Assembly: GCA_951799445.1 (NCBI GenBank)
Contig: OX637290.1
Location: 30,560,987 to 30,624,986 of the forward strand
Direction: 5' to 3'
DNA length: 64,000 bases
Source: Pseudisothecium myosuroides
Taxonomy: Eukaryota > Streptophyta > Bryopsida > Hypnales > Lembophyllaceae
This document shows, in pieces, positions 1 through 11,100 of the stretch. A program made the translations under genes and the position numbers. The notes below the pieces were generated by a model, which worked only from the letters and a program-made list of their open reading frames with translations, did no database searches and was not told where the DNA came from. Numbering within the stretch: position 1 is the first letter of the stretch; every line of letters begins with the position of its first letter.

Positions 1-661
1 AAATAATATATAAAAAAAAAATATCAAATTGTTTTTAATTCTGTTTTACAACAATCAACCAATACCAAATGTTGAACTAAAGCCAAAAGCTTTTAAAGAC
101 AATTCATTGCACATATGACAAATTTGAAGTAAAAAACATCCAATCTACCTAAAACATTTAGCATGCCATCCCTTCTTATCCTTAATACACTTTAAGCATG
201 TACAATGTGGGTATTTGGCAAGGATAAATGAGCAAAAAAGTCCTTTTGCAAAACTTTGGTTCTAATCTATTTTATAGTTCCTAAAATTTTCCATCCACTT
301 GTCAAAAAATACAAATACTTATATCAAAATTTAGAGTCCATGCCAACAAGGTGTTGTTGCATTGTACACTTTTTAGCATGCAAAACCAAAGCTCTTCAAA
401 GATTATACAATAAGCAATAAGGTAGTTTGCTCTTTAAGTGACCATTTAAACCTACATATCTCATCATTGAGAGTAATAGATATTTCAAGCAACATGTCAC
501 TCATTCCTAAATATGGATTGTATTTAAGGTAGAAACACTCGAAAGCATCCCTGTTCACATTCTTGTATCCTAAAATACCATTAAATGTATCCCTAGACTT
601 TTGTTAATGTGTCCAACAATTGCTTAACTCTAATTTGCTAATGCATTTGAAGGACACATAC
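1..661. other. AT-rich non-coding sequence
   Basis: No reading frame of useful length or codon character is visible on either strand, and I saw no tRNA-like or repeat structure. The stretch ends where a TTAA-flanked element begins. Confidence 0.5.
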
Positions 662-1604
662 TTAACCCCTAAAGGACCAAACACCGTTTTTTGGCAACAT
701 AGCGATTTTGGGCAGCTCACCACAAGTGGAGTTTTTATTTTTTTCTTAAAATTTTTCCCACAAGATGTGTCCAAAGAGTAGCTTTAAGGCCCAACAATTT
801 TCATAAATTTTGACTACATGGTTAAAAAGTTATTGTATGATAAGAAATTTTTCGTGTTCGGCGGGCAGCCCGGGTAGCTCAAAAAAATCTTTTAAAAATC
901 ACTTTTTAAAAAAATTAAAAATTTTAAATTGGTTCTTTAGATTTATATGTACTTGGAAAGCTTTGAATCATTCCATTTGGATTAATGAGTCAAAAGTTAT
1001 GAGGATTCTTAGTTTGAGGGTAGTTATGGAATCTCTAATCTAAAATAAAGTTTGAAGACCTTTATTTAACTCAATTTTCAATATTTTTGAAAAAAATAAA
1101 AAAATAGGGTGTAGATTATTTATTACAACATTACAACTGTTGGGATTGGCATTTTTCAATTCCATAAATAAATTTTTAACAATTTAGTGTTTTGAATCAT
1201 TCTCTATATCTTTCTACTTACTATTTTTTTCCAATATGTTGTACAATTTCAAATGATCTGAAATTTTTCAAGCATATAGCCAACTTGCCTAGAAGAATGA
1301 ATCCAAAGAGTATCCACCATTTGGGGCATTTTTTCTTACAAATATGACCTTGTGAAGTGCAGCTGCCCGTTTTTTTGCAGGGACAAAAAAAGGGGTTTTG
1401 TCAATTCAAACGCTAATATTTTCTAATCTGCATGGTGAAAAATTTTGAAATTTTTTCTACATCTTCTCAAACTAGTGAACTATAAGATCTTATGGTTACA
1501 TGTGTCCAAAATTCTTTTTTTTAATGAAATTTAGTACTTGTATTAGAAATGGCAGTTTTGGAGCGATTTTGGTGAAAACATAGTCAAATACATTTAGGGG
1601 TTAA
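662..1604. mobile_element. TTAA-flanked non-autonomous element, family 1
   Basis: About 0.94 kb bounded by TTAACCCCTAAAGG on the left and CATTTAGGGGTTAA on the right, so the ends are inverted repeats with TTAA outermost. The inside is closely similar in order and wording to the copies at 45441-46382, 49528-50486 and 55434-56395. All four share the phrases 'agcgattttgg(g/a)cagct', 'gaatcattc' and 'gaaatggcagttt(t/c)'. No open frame for a transposase is present. TTAA target duplications with C-rich inverted ends are typical of the piggyBac superfamily; the assignment is inference from the ends only. Confidence 0.65.
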
Positions 1605-1998
1605 CTTTGATTCGTTGACTATTGATTTCTGCAGATTTTGGTTTAGGGTCCACATTTGTGACAGTTTTAATAGTCTAGAGAGCCAACACTTTGAAAAATC
1701 ATAGAAATTAGATACCACATCTGAAAAATCTACATATTTTTTTGAATATTCATGATTTTCACTTGCTCAAGATTATATTTAGGAAAAGGTGCCTCCAACT
1801 ATCTGAATTGCTAATATTGACGTTTTTGGGTGTTTGAACACAAGCACTTTTAAAGCGGACTACAGTACCTTATCTGACACAATGACCAAGTGATTGTACA
1901 ATTTCTTATAATATCACTTCATTTTAATTCTTGCTAGTCTACTGTAGTCTATATTTTAGACTCCATGGGGAGTACCAAAGGTGCCAGCACTCACTACC

Positions 1999-2034
1999 TA
2001 CATCCATGTGTACATCCATGTGTACATCCATGTG
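1999..2034 (+). repeat. 12-bp minisatellite, three perfect units
   Basis: TACATCCATGTG is repeated three times head to tail without change. The surrounding 1605-2628 is moderately GC-rich, has several overlapping short frames on both strands, and shows no feature I can name. Confidence 0.85.
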
Positions 2035-2628
2035 TCACTGTTACTAGAAGTCTAGAACCACCTCCAATGCTGCCCTCTCCTTGCGCTAGTACACTGTACA
2101 CAGCCGACATTGTACAAACCAAGGTCTCATGAATCAGAAGCCGACTTTTGCACCAAAGTGTAGAATTTCTCCTTATCTCAAAGCTTACGCTATCGTAACT
2201 GACTCCGTTCCTGCTACTGATCTCCTCTACTGCACAGAAGAGATATGCTTGGCATCGACAGACACAGAATAGTAAGAAGCGTCTCCTTATATAGTGGCAA
2301 GCAAGCAAAAATAGGCGAAAAAACTTGATTTCCCACTCTTGTGCAGACTGCAGAGCACGAGAAACGCAAGGGTGCGACTTGCCACTTGCTTCCAGCGAAT
2401 CGCTTTCTAGAAACAGCAAGTCAAGTGCCCCCACGTCGCAAGCTCCGCATCCCAGAAATGCCAAGCTCACGTTTTCTTACGAGTTTGTGTCCTCGCACAG
2501 TGTTTTTTCAGCAGTCGTGCTTGGAGTTTTGCCCCACGAGGAACGTATGTCGCAGCATCTGCACCTGAAGATTGGGAACCGATTCTGTGCGTGGAATTTT
2601 GCTCTCTTGCTGGTGGCAACTCAAGGCC

Positions 2629-4590
2629 TTACTACTGACTAGAGGTACTTCGCAAATACCAACCTTTGTCCTTCCTCCTTTCGTTGCAGATTGGATTTTT
2701 TTTGGTTTTCAGGGGGGATGGTGTCGTGATGGAGGTTCATGCTGTGTCAGGAGGGTGGGTGTTAGAGTGGTCAGGGTTCACTGGTTCTAGTATTGTCAAA
2801 GCGACAGTGGGCGCGGCGGTCGTTCTCGTGGTCGCCTCTGGTGCTGTACAGGGTGTGCGGCACCGATCGTTGCGGTGGAATTCGCACAAAGGACGTCTTG
2901 CCGGGGATGACAGTAAGGTCGACGTTATTCCACGTTATTCTCTGTGAAAATTTGGGAGAGGGTCGCGAGGTGTGTTCACCTCTCTGGCGAGTGCACAAGC
3001 TCACGATTTAGGTTACGATTGTTGCGAGGTCGGAGAGATTGTGAGGAGCAGCACTGGAGACACAATCTTTTTCTTTTCTTTTCTTTGTTCTTTTTTTTTC
3101 TCCTTTCTTTGGGTTGACTTGAATCGGTGTTGAATTGCTTGCAAGCGGCTTGCTGTTGTCGACACCATCGTCGGTGTGCACAGGCCTTACACTGACTAGA
3201 GGTACTTAGCAAATACCAACCTTTGTTCTTCTTCCTTTCGTTGCAGATTGGATTTTTTTTTGTTTTCAGGGGGGATGGTGCCGTAATGGAGGTCATTGCT
3301 GTGTCGGGAGGGTAGGTGCTAGAGTGGTCCGGGTGCTAGAGTGGTCGACGTTATTCCACTTTATTTACTGTGAAAATTTGAGAGAGGGTCGCGAGGTGTG
3401 TGCACCTCTCTGGCAAGCGCAAAAGCTCACGATTTAGGTTACGATTAATGCGAGATCGGAGAGATTGTGAGGAGCAGCTGTGAGCTCTGCACCGAGGGCA
3501 TCGAAAAACGGCCTGAGGCTGATCACTGGAATGTCGTCGTGGTCCGAATCGGAACCCAAGTTGGGCCGATGATCGGAACTCAGAATGAACGAATCCGTGA
3601 CAGTGCTCCAGGAGCTCGGAAAACTCGCAATCTGCCCCAAGTTCATTCACGCGTACACCTGCAACGTAACGAAGCACGTCAGCGATGTTTCGGAAAACGT
3701 CGACTCCAGCACCTGGATCAATGAACTCGACGCCTGCACGGACCACGACGATGAATCGTGGGATTGGTCCCTCGACTACATTCGGGCGAAATCCGGAGGC
3801 GACCGACGTTCGAGCTTTGGAGAGACAATCTTGTTCTTCTTTTTTTTTTTTTTTTTTCTCTCCTTTCTTTGGGTTGAATTGAATCGGTGTTACTGGAGGT
3901 AGATGGAGGTCAGGATACAACTATGGTGAATTCTGTTTAGGGTTTTAGTTCTGTTTTGGGTTCACATTAAACCCTCAACAGGTCGGAGTACAACAATCTT
4001 GAATTGCTTGCAAGCGGCTTGCTGTTGTCGACACCATCGTCGGTGTGCACAGGCCTTACTAGTGACTAGAGTTACTTAGCAAATACCAACCTTTGTTCTT
4101 CTTCCTCTCGTTGCAGATTGGATTTTTTTTGTTTTCAGGGGAGATGGTGCCGTGATGGAGGTTCATGCTGTGTCGGGAGGGTGGGTGCTAGAGTGGTCCG
4201 GATTCACTGGTTCACTAAGTTAGTATTTGTCAAAGTGACAATGGGCGTGGCGGTCTTTCTCGTGGTCGCCTCTGGTGCTGTACAGGGTGTGCGGTACCGA
4301 TCGTTGCGGTGGTATTCGCACAAAGGACGTCTTGCCAGGGATAACAATAAGGTCGACGTTATTCCACGTTATTCTCTGTGAAAATTTGATAGAGGGTCGC
4401 GAGGTGTGTGCACCTCTCTGCAAGCTCACGATTTAGGTTACGATTATTGCGAGATCGGAGGAGATTGTGAGGAGCAGTACTCGAGAGGCAATCTTTTCTC
4501 CCTTTTTTTCCTTTCTTTGGGTTGAATTGAATCGGTGTTGAATTGCTTGCAAGCGACTTGCTGTTGTCGACACCATCGCGGATGTGCACA
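2629..4590 (+). repeat. Three diverged tandem copies of a ~0.5-0.55 kb block
   Basis: Copy A runs from about 2629 to 3191, copy B from 3192 to 4070 and copy C from 4071 to 4590. Each begins with 'gacta..taccaacctttgt.cttc' followed by a 'cgttgcagattggatttttt' segment, and includes 'ctcacgatttaggttacgat'. Each ends with 'gaattgcttgcaagcg.cttgctgttgtcgacaccatcg'. Copy B has lost about 170 bp around 3340 relative to A and C, and has gained two inserts (about 3479-3820 and 3890-3997). The conserved 'ttcgttgcag' looks like a splice acceptor, so the block may carry alternative 5' untranslated exons or promoters for the gene starting near 5.1 kb; that is inference. Confidence 0.75.
3479..3820. other. 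Insert inside repeat copy B, possible captured gene fragment
   Basis: Copies A and C run straight from 'gtgaggagcag' into the pyrimidine tract, while copy B carries about 340 extra bases here that are more GC-rich than their surroundings. The insert is open across most of its length on both strands: a plus frame from 3585, and a minus frame running through it from 3920. I recognise neither translation. It may be a piece of a gene picked up by duplication or transposition; which strand was coding cannot be told from this sequence alone. Confidence 0.4.
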
Positions 4591-4592
4591 AA

Positions 4593-4880
4593 AAGCTTTC
4601 ATTCGTTTGTGGGATAAATATCACCGGATTTCTGCAAATACTGTTGTCTTGCTACAAGCCTACCGAAAAGTCCATACCAAGACTGTGAACAGGGAGCTTT
4701 CATTCTTTTGTGGGTTACATATCGCCAGATTTCTACAAATACTACAGTCTAGGTACAAGCCTATCGAGAAGTCTAGGGGAAAACTGTGAACAGGGAGCTT
4801 CCATTCTTTTATGGGCTCAGATTTCTAGAAATACTATAGTCTCACTTCTAGCGATTCGGAAGTTCTACGCAAAAATTGCA
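4593..4880 (+). repeat. Tandem repeat, three ~100-bp units
   Basis: Units begin near 4593, 4691 and 4792. Each has 'agctt(t/c)cattc.ttt(g/a)tggg', then 'gatttct.(c/g)aaatact', then a tail ending near 'ctgtgaacaggg'. The units are about 80 percent alike by eye. They sit just before the first exon of the large gene and could be part of its 5' untranslated region. Confidence 0.75.
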
Positions 4881-5104
4881 GTTATTCAGCCAGATTTCGT
4901 AGCAAATTTTGCTGAAAATTTGTTGTAAATCACCTGAGGAGAAAGAATTGCAAATTTTCCGAAATTCACCGGAACAGATAACCTCAACTGAATTTCTGGA
5001 GTCAATTTAGTGAAGTGCAACTAGTTTCTGACCCACTACATTGGTTAAAAATCGTGCAGGAGCCTGATGCCGCTGTGTCGAATCAAGCCACGAAGGAGCT
5101 GGAG

Positions 5105-8100
5105 ATGGAAATCGGAAGCGCAAGCCAAGCTCCAGACAACCTGCGAGTAGCAATGGCGACAGCGAGGGCATCCGATTTGCCTCTGTTAATTGTCAGCGGA
5201 GCCGATTCTCCGAGGTCGAGAATAGGAAGAGGCCTGGAGTCCATTGGGAGTATGACAGCGGAAACATTGCAGCGCATCTCTACAACCGTCGGTGGGGTCG
5301 TGAAGTCGCCTGTGGTACGTTTTCTTGTAAATTCTTCGAGTTTGTGACGACGACGACGACGAGGTTTTGTGTCTGCGTTTCTGAAGTTAATTGTGCGTCT
5401 GTTCTTACCGCCAGGTTTTAATGGCGAAAGTGGGAGGCCTCGGTTCACCACGAGCAGCAGCAACTCCCGTGACTGCCCCTCCCGGAAGTTCCCTTGAGGA
5501 ACGCGTGTATCATCTTGAAATTCAGGCAATTCCTTCGCCCTCACTTTCTTGTCACAATTTCCTATCCATGGTCGTGTAGGTTTCAATTAGGTAGAGGATA
5601 AGGTAACTAAACCTAATTTTGTTCCCTTTCTGAAACCAACCTACAGGTTCTTGCCTAAAATGTACTCCCACTATTCATGAGTTAGGGTTGGTTTTAGAAA
5701 CACTTATTTTCAGCACTTTAAATATTCATAGTTTATTTATAAAAATGCATTTAAGAGAATTTAGAATGCCCTTTTGACTACCAACAAGATTGTACAAAAT
5801 GTTTGTCAATATAATAATGAGAACCATATTGAATTGCTTAATTGGTTGATTTTAGGTGTAGTTACTTTACTGCTTAAATGACTTGATCCATTGTGAAATG
5901 GTCAAACTTCCTCTCTGAGCTACATTTAGCCTTTTAAATTGTGTTCAAACAAAGGACTTGCATTTTTATTACTTAAAACTTTGAATCATATAGCAGTGTG
6001 AGAAATTTCGATTTGTTTTTGTGAAAAATTGTAATTGTTATCATTTTTGTTGCAAAAATTGAACATAAATAAATAAAAATAGAAAAAATAATCCAAATGA
6101 TTTAAAATTTTCTCAAGAAATACAAGTAGCAATGAAGATTAGTGTGAAAAATCTTTAATGGGTTATTTTACTTTTTACACCCAAAATAGCCACAACAAAG
6201 ACGTTGAAGTCAAATTTGACTGTTAAACCAAATTTATCCTTTTGTTTAATAGATATATAAAATTTTGATATTTTTTGCTAATGGAAAAATGCATTTTCTA
6301 TTTATGTCATTTTTTTTCAATAATTTTTGATGAAAAATCAAATTATTGTGATTTTTTAAAGCTAAAAGTAGAAATTAAATTGTATCAATTATAATATATA
6401 TTAGAATAATTTGTAATTTTTACCATAAATGAATGGTATAATGAGGAATAGAATTTTATAATTTAAATGTAAAATAAATTTCAAAAAAGAAAGTATGAAT
6501 GAAATACACACCATCTTATGTTATTTGGATTTTGACATGGAGCTTTCATTTGCAATAATTCTTTCAATTTTTGACATTTTTCAAAATTTTGAAATGGAAT
6601 AGGAATTAAACTTGTCAAGCTTAATTTTCTTAATTTAAATCAAATTCCAAAAGTGAAAGCTACAGTTGAGGTTGACCAAGGCACATTCACTTTTGGGATG
6701 CGTGGACCTTTAGGGGTTAAGCATTTTACCAATATGTAGGAGTGTGCTTTCATTGGGATATCATTCAAAAGAAAGCACTAGAGCAATCACTTTGGGCACT
6801 TGTAGAGCCTATCTCTCTTAACATCTATTTTTTCTCTTTCAATGCATGAATTTCTTATGCAATCACTCAAAGTGTGAGGTTGTAGACCACTATTGAAGAG
6901 ACACTAAATAAAAGTAATTTTCATTTAAAGATTAGTGGCCATGGACACTTTGAAAAGGCATGCGTACATATGTACACCCTATGATTGCTAATTGAAGACT
7001 AACCAAGTTTTGATTGGAAGAGATGAGTTACTGTTGGTAACAAGAGCCAGTCAATAAGAGACAAGATCATGGTTTGAGTATCCTTGTTGTAGTTGATTGT
7101 TTGAAATTTTAAGGGTGTGGTTAGATTTTTTTTATTGAAGTTTCTCTGTGTGTTGGCACTTTAGATGAAGAGTTTGGAAGAGAAGATCAGTTCAATGACT
7201 GTTGTGACGGAGTTAGACCTATCACCTGGCTCACACAAAGAGAAACCTCGGATAGCAAGGTCTCTATTGCAGGAATTGGAGACGGACAAGACGTTATTGA
7301 AGCGTGTTCAAATGCTTGAGGATCGGTTAAATGAGGTATTGTTTTACTTAGGTGCCCCTAATTGACAAGTTCTAGTCCCGCTGCAGTGAGGATTGCAAAT
7401 GGCTAAGGTAGGACTATAATGATGATGATTCTACTTCTCAGTGTTCTCTGTTTGTGCTTGTGCAGCGCATGGAAAGGTTTGAAAAGGCATTGTCAAGTAT
7501 CCAATCCCGATTGGATCATGTTGAGCGTCAAGAGAGTCTTTCAGGTGAGCCTCAGTATTACGATGCCGAGCAACAGAGCGACAATTTTGAAGCCTTGGAA
7601 GCTGTCGAACAAAACTTTTTTAGAGCACATGATGTAATTGGTGAAGCCACTAGAGGTAGTCCTACACTTGAGGAACCACGTGTGAAGGAGACTTCGTTTG
7701 CTACACCAACTACTGCCAAGCACGTAGAGCCTCTGCAAGAGATTGACGTTGGAAAGAATGATGATTTTTTGGAGCCCCAAGTAGTATCTACTCCGGTGTA
7801 CTCTAAGGAAGCATTTTCAACACAGCCAATGAAATCCGCTGCACCAAGTAGTGAGCCTGTGGAATCTGTTCGTAGAAATGATGCTGGTAATTTGCCTGTA
7901 GAATCTGTTCATAGGGATGATGCCGGTAATTTGCCTGCATCCTCGGATCAGCAATTGGCATCTACATTGGAGGAACTGCATGGATCCTTTGTAACGGAGT
8001 CTTCGGCAGCTGCAGCAAGTGCAAAATTCTTGGAAATTGCACGGGCAGTTACTGTTGAAAAGAATACTCGTGTACATGCAACTTCGGAGCTTCAATCTGC

Positions 8101-11100
8101 AGCTGCATTCAAAGAGCCTCATGAAGCCTTTCCGGAGGAGCCAACGGCTACCATTCTAGTTGCCAAGTCTAAAGAACAAGCTCAAGAGGATGCGGCTGAC
8201 AAGAGTGGCACAACCATTGCAACTACGAAGTCGCCATCACCTCCAACATTTGAGACAACCCAGAAAGACTTTACAAAGGAGCCTCTAGCAGTTGCATCAA
8301 ACGACAAGCTTGTACAAGAATTGACAACCAAAGGGGTTGTTATTATTGCACTTGCATCTTCTGAACCACAAATGACATCTAAGTTTGTGGAGGAGCCATC
8401 GATGACTGTACCAAGTGCCAACTCTGAAGAGCCGACACATGAGGACATTGATGATAAGAGTGTTACCATGACTACTTCTGGAGATTCACCAAAGGCATTT
8501 GCATTACATGATCCTCATAAAGACTTTGTGAAGGAGTCTTTGGCAGGTGCGCTAGATGCTGGACCAATACATGAACCTTCATCACAAGAGGATTCGAGTT
8601 CATTAAGTGACATGGCACTTACATCGTCTGAGTCACAAGTGACATCTAAGTCTATAGAAGAACCATCAGCATTTGTTGCAGGTGCCAATTTTGAAGAGCC
8701 TGCACAAGAGGACATTGCTAGCAAGAATAGTAGCACGATTGCAGCTGCGAAATTGCCATTGGCGTCTTCATTAGAGGAGCCTCAGGAAGAGTCTGTGGCA
8801 GCTGCACCAAGTGCTGAATTTAAAGCACTTGCAACACAAGAGGATATTGATATGCACGTCGCGACTCCCGAGTCTCAAATGGCATCTAAGTTTGTGGAGG
8901 AACCATCGGCTGCTACACCAAGTGCCGATTTTGAAGAACCTGCTCAAGAAGATGTTGCTGACAAAACTAGTACCACGATGGCAACTCCAGGGTCGTCATT
9001 GGCGTCTTCACTGGACGAACCCAAAGAAGGCTTTGAGAAGGAGTCTATGGCATCTGCACCAAGTAGTGAATGTGCACACGAACATAGTGATATTGCAGTT
9101 GCATCTTCTGAGATTGAAGGGGCATCGGAATTTGTGGGGGAGGCATCAACAATTGCTCCAAGTGACAATTTTGGAGAGCGTGATCACAAGGCTGATGCTG
9201 ATGAAAGTGGCACCATTATTACAGATTATGAGTCACCATTAGCGTCTTCATTTGACAATCCGCAAGAAGATTTGAAAGAGTCTTCGGCAGCTGCACCGAG
9301 TGATGAACTTGTACAAGAACTTGCAATTCAAGAGGATAGTAGTATGGCACTTGCACCTCTTGAGACCAAAGTGAATTCTAAGTTTGCAGAGGACCCATCA
9401 ACAGTTGTAGCCAATGCCGATTCTGAAGGGCCTGATCATAAGGATTTTGACAAGGGTGTTACCATGACTGCAGCTACAAACTCACCATTGCCAACTTCAG
9501 TGGATGAAGGTCCTCAAGAAGACTTTGAGAAGGAATCTTTGGCTACTGTACCAATGCATGAACCTTCATCACAACAGGATTTGGATTCAAATAGTGATAA
9601 GGCACCTGCATCTTCTAAACTACTTGAGAGATCTAAATCTGAGGAGGAGCCATCAACATTTGTACCAAGTGCTGATCATGAAGAGCCAACACATGAGGAT
9701 GAGGTTGACAAGAGTGTTAACACAAGTGCAGTTGCAGACTCACCATTGCCAACTTCACATGAGGGTCCTCAAGAAGACTTTGAGAAGGAGTCTTTGGCTA
9801 CTGCACCAATGCATGAACCTTCATCACAAGAGGATTTGGATGCAACTAGTGATAAGGCACTTGCATCTTCTAAACCACTTGAGAGATCTAAATCTGAGGA
9901 GGAGCCATCTGTACCGAGTGCTGATCATGAAGAGCCAACACATGAGGATGAGGTTGACAAGAGTGTTAACACAAGTGCAGTTGCAGACTCACCATTGCCA
10001 ACTTCACATGAGGGTCCTCATGAAGACTTTGAGAAGGAGTCTTTGGCTACTGCACCAATGCATGAACCTTCATCACAAGAGGATTTGGATGCAACTAGTG
10101 ATAAGGCACTTGCATCTTCTAAACCACTTGAGAGATCTAAATCTGAGGAGGAGCCATCAACATTTGTACCAAGTGCTGATCATGAAGAGCCAACACATGA
10201 GGATGAGGTTGACAAGAGTGTTACCACAATTGCAGCTGCAGACTCACCATTGCCAACTTCACATGAGGGTCCTCATGAAGACTTTGAGAAGGAGTCTTTG
10301 GCTACTGCACCAATGCATGAACCTTCATCACAAGAGGATTTGGATGCAACTAGTGATAAGGCACTTGCATCTTCTAAACCACTTGAGAGATCTAAATCTG
10401 AGGAGGAGCCATTTGTAGCGAGTGCTGATTATGAAGAGCCAACACGCGAGGATGAGGTTGACAAGAGTGTTACCACAATTGCAGCTACAGACTCACCATT
10501 GCCAACTTCACATGAGGGTCCTCATGAAGACTTTGAGAAGGAGTCTTTGGCTACTGCACCTATGCATGAACCTTCATCACAAGAGGATTTGGATGCAACT
10601 AGTGATAAGGCACTTGCATCTTCTAAACCACTTGAGAGATCTAAATTTGAGGAGGAGCCATCAACATTTGTACCAAGTGCTGATCAAGAAGAGCCAACAC
10701 ATGAGGATGAGGTTGACAAGAGTGTTACCACAAGTGCAGCTGCAGACTCACCATTGCCAACTTCACATGAGGGTCCTCATGAAGACTTTGAGAAGGAGTC
10801 TTTGGCTACTGCACCTATGCATGAACCTTCATCACAAGAGGATTTGGATGCAACTAGTGATAAGGCACTTGCATCTTCTAAACCACTTGAGAGATCTAAA
10901 TCTGAGGAGGAGCCATCTGTACCGAGTGCTGATCATGAAGAGCCAACACACGAGGATGAGGTTGATAAGAGCGTTACCACAAGTGTAGCTACAGACTCAC
11001 CATTGCCAACTTCACATGAGGGTCCTCAAGAAGACTTTGAGAAGGAGTCTTTGGCTATTGTACCAAGACATGAACCTTCATCACAAGAGGATATGGATGC

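Noticed and set aside
5015..5104. Start codon at 5015
   Set aside because: The codon is GTG, and an in-frame acceptor lies at 5059, so an upstream exon or the ATG at 5105 is more likely.
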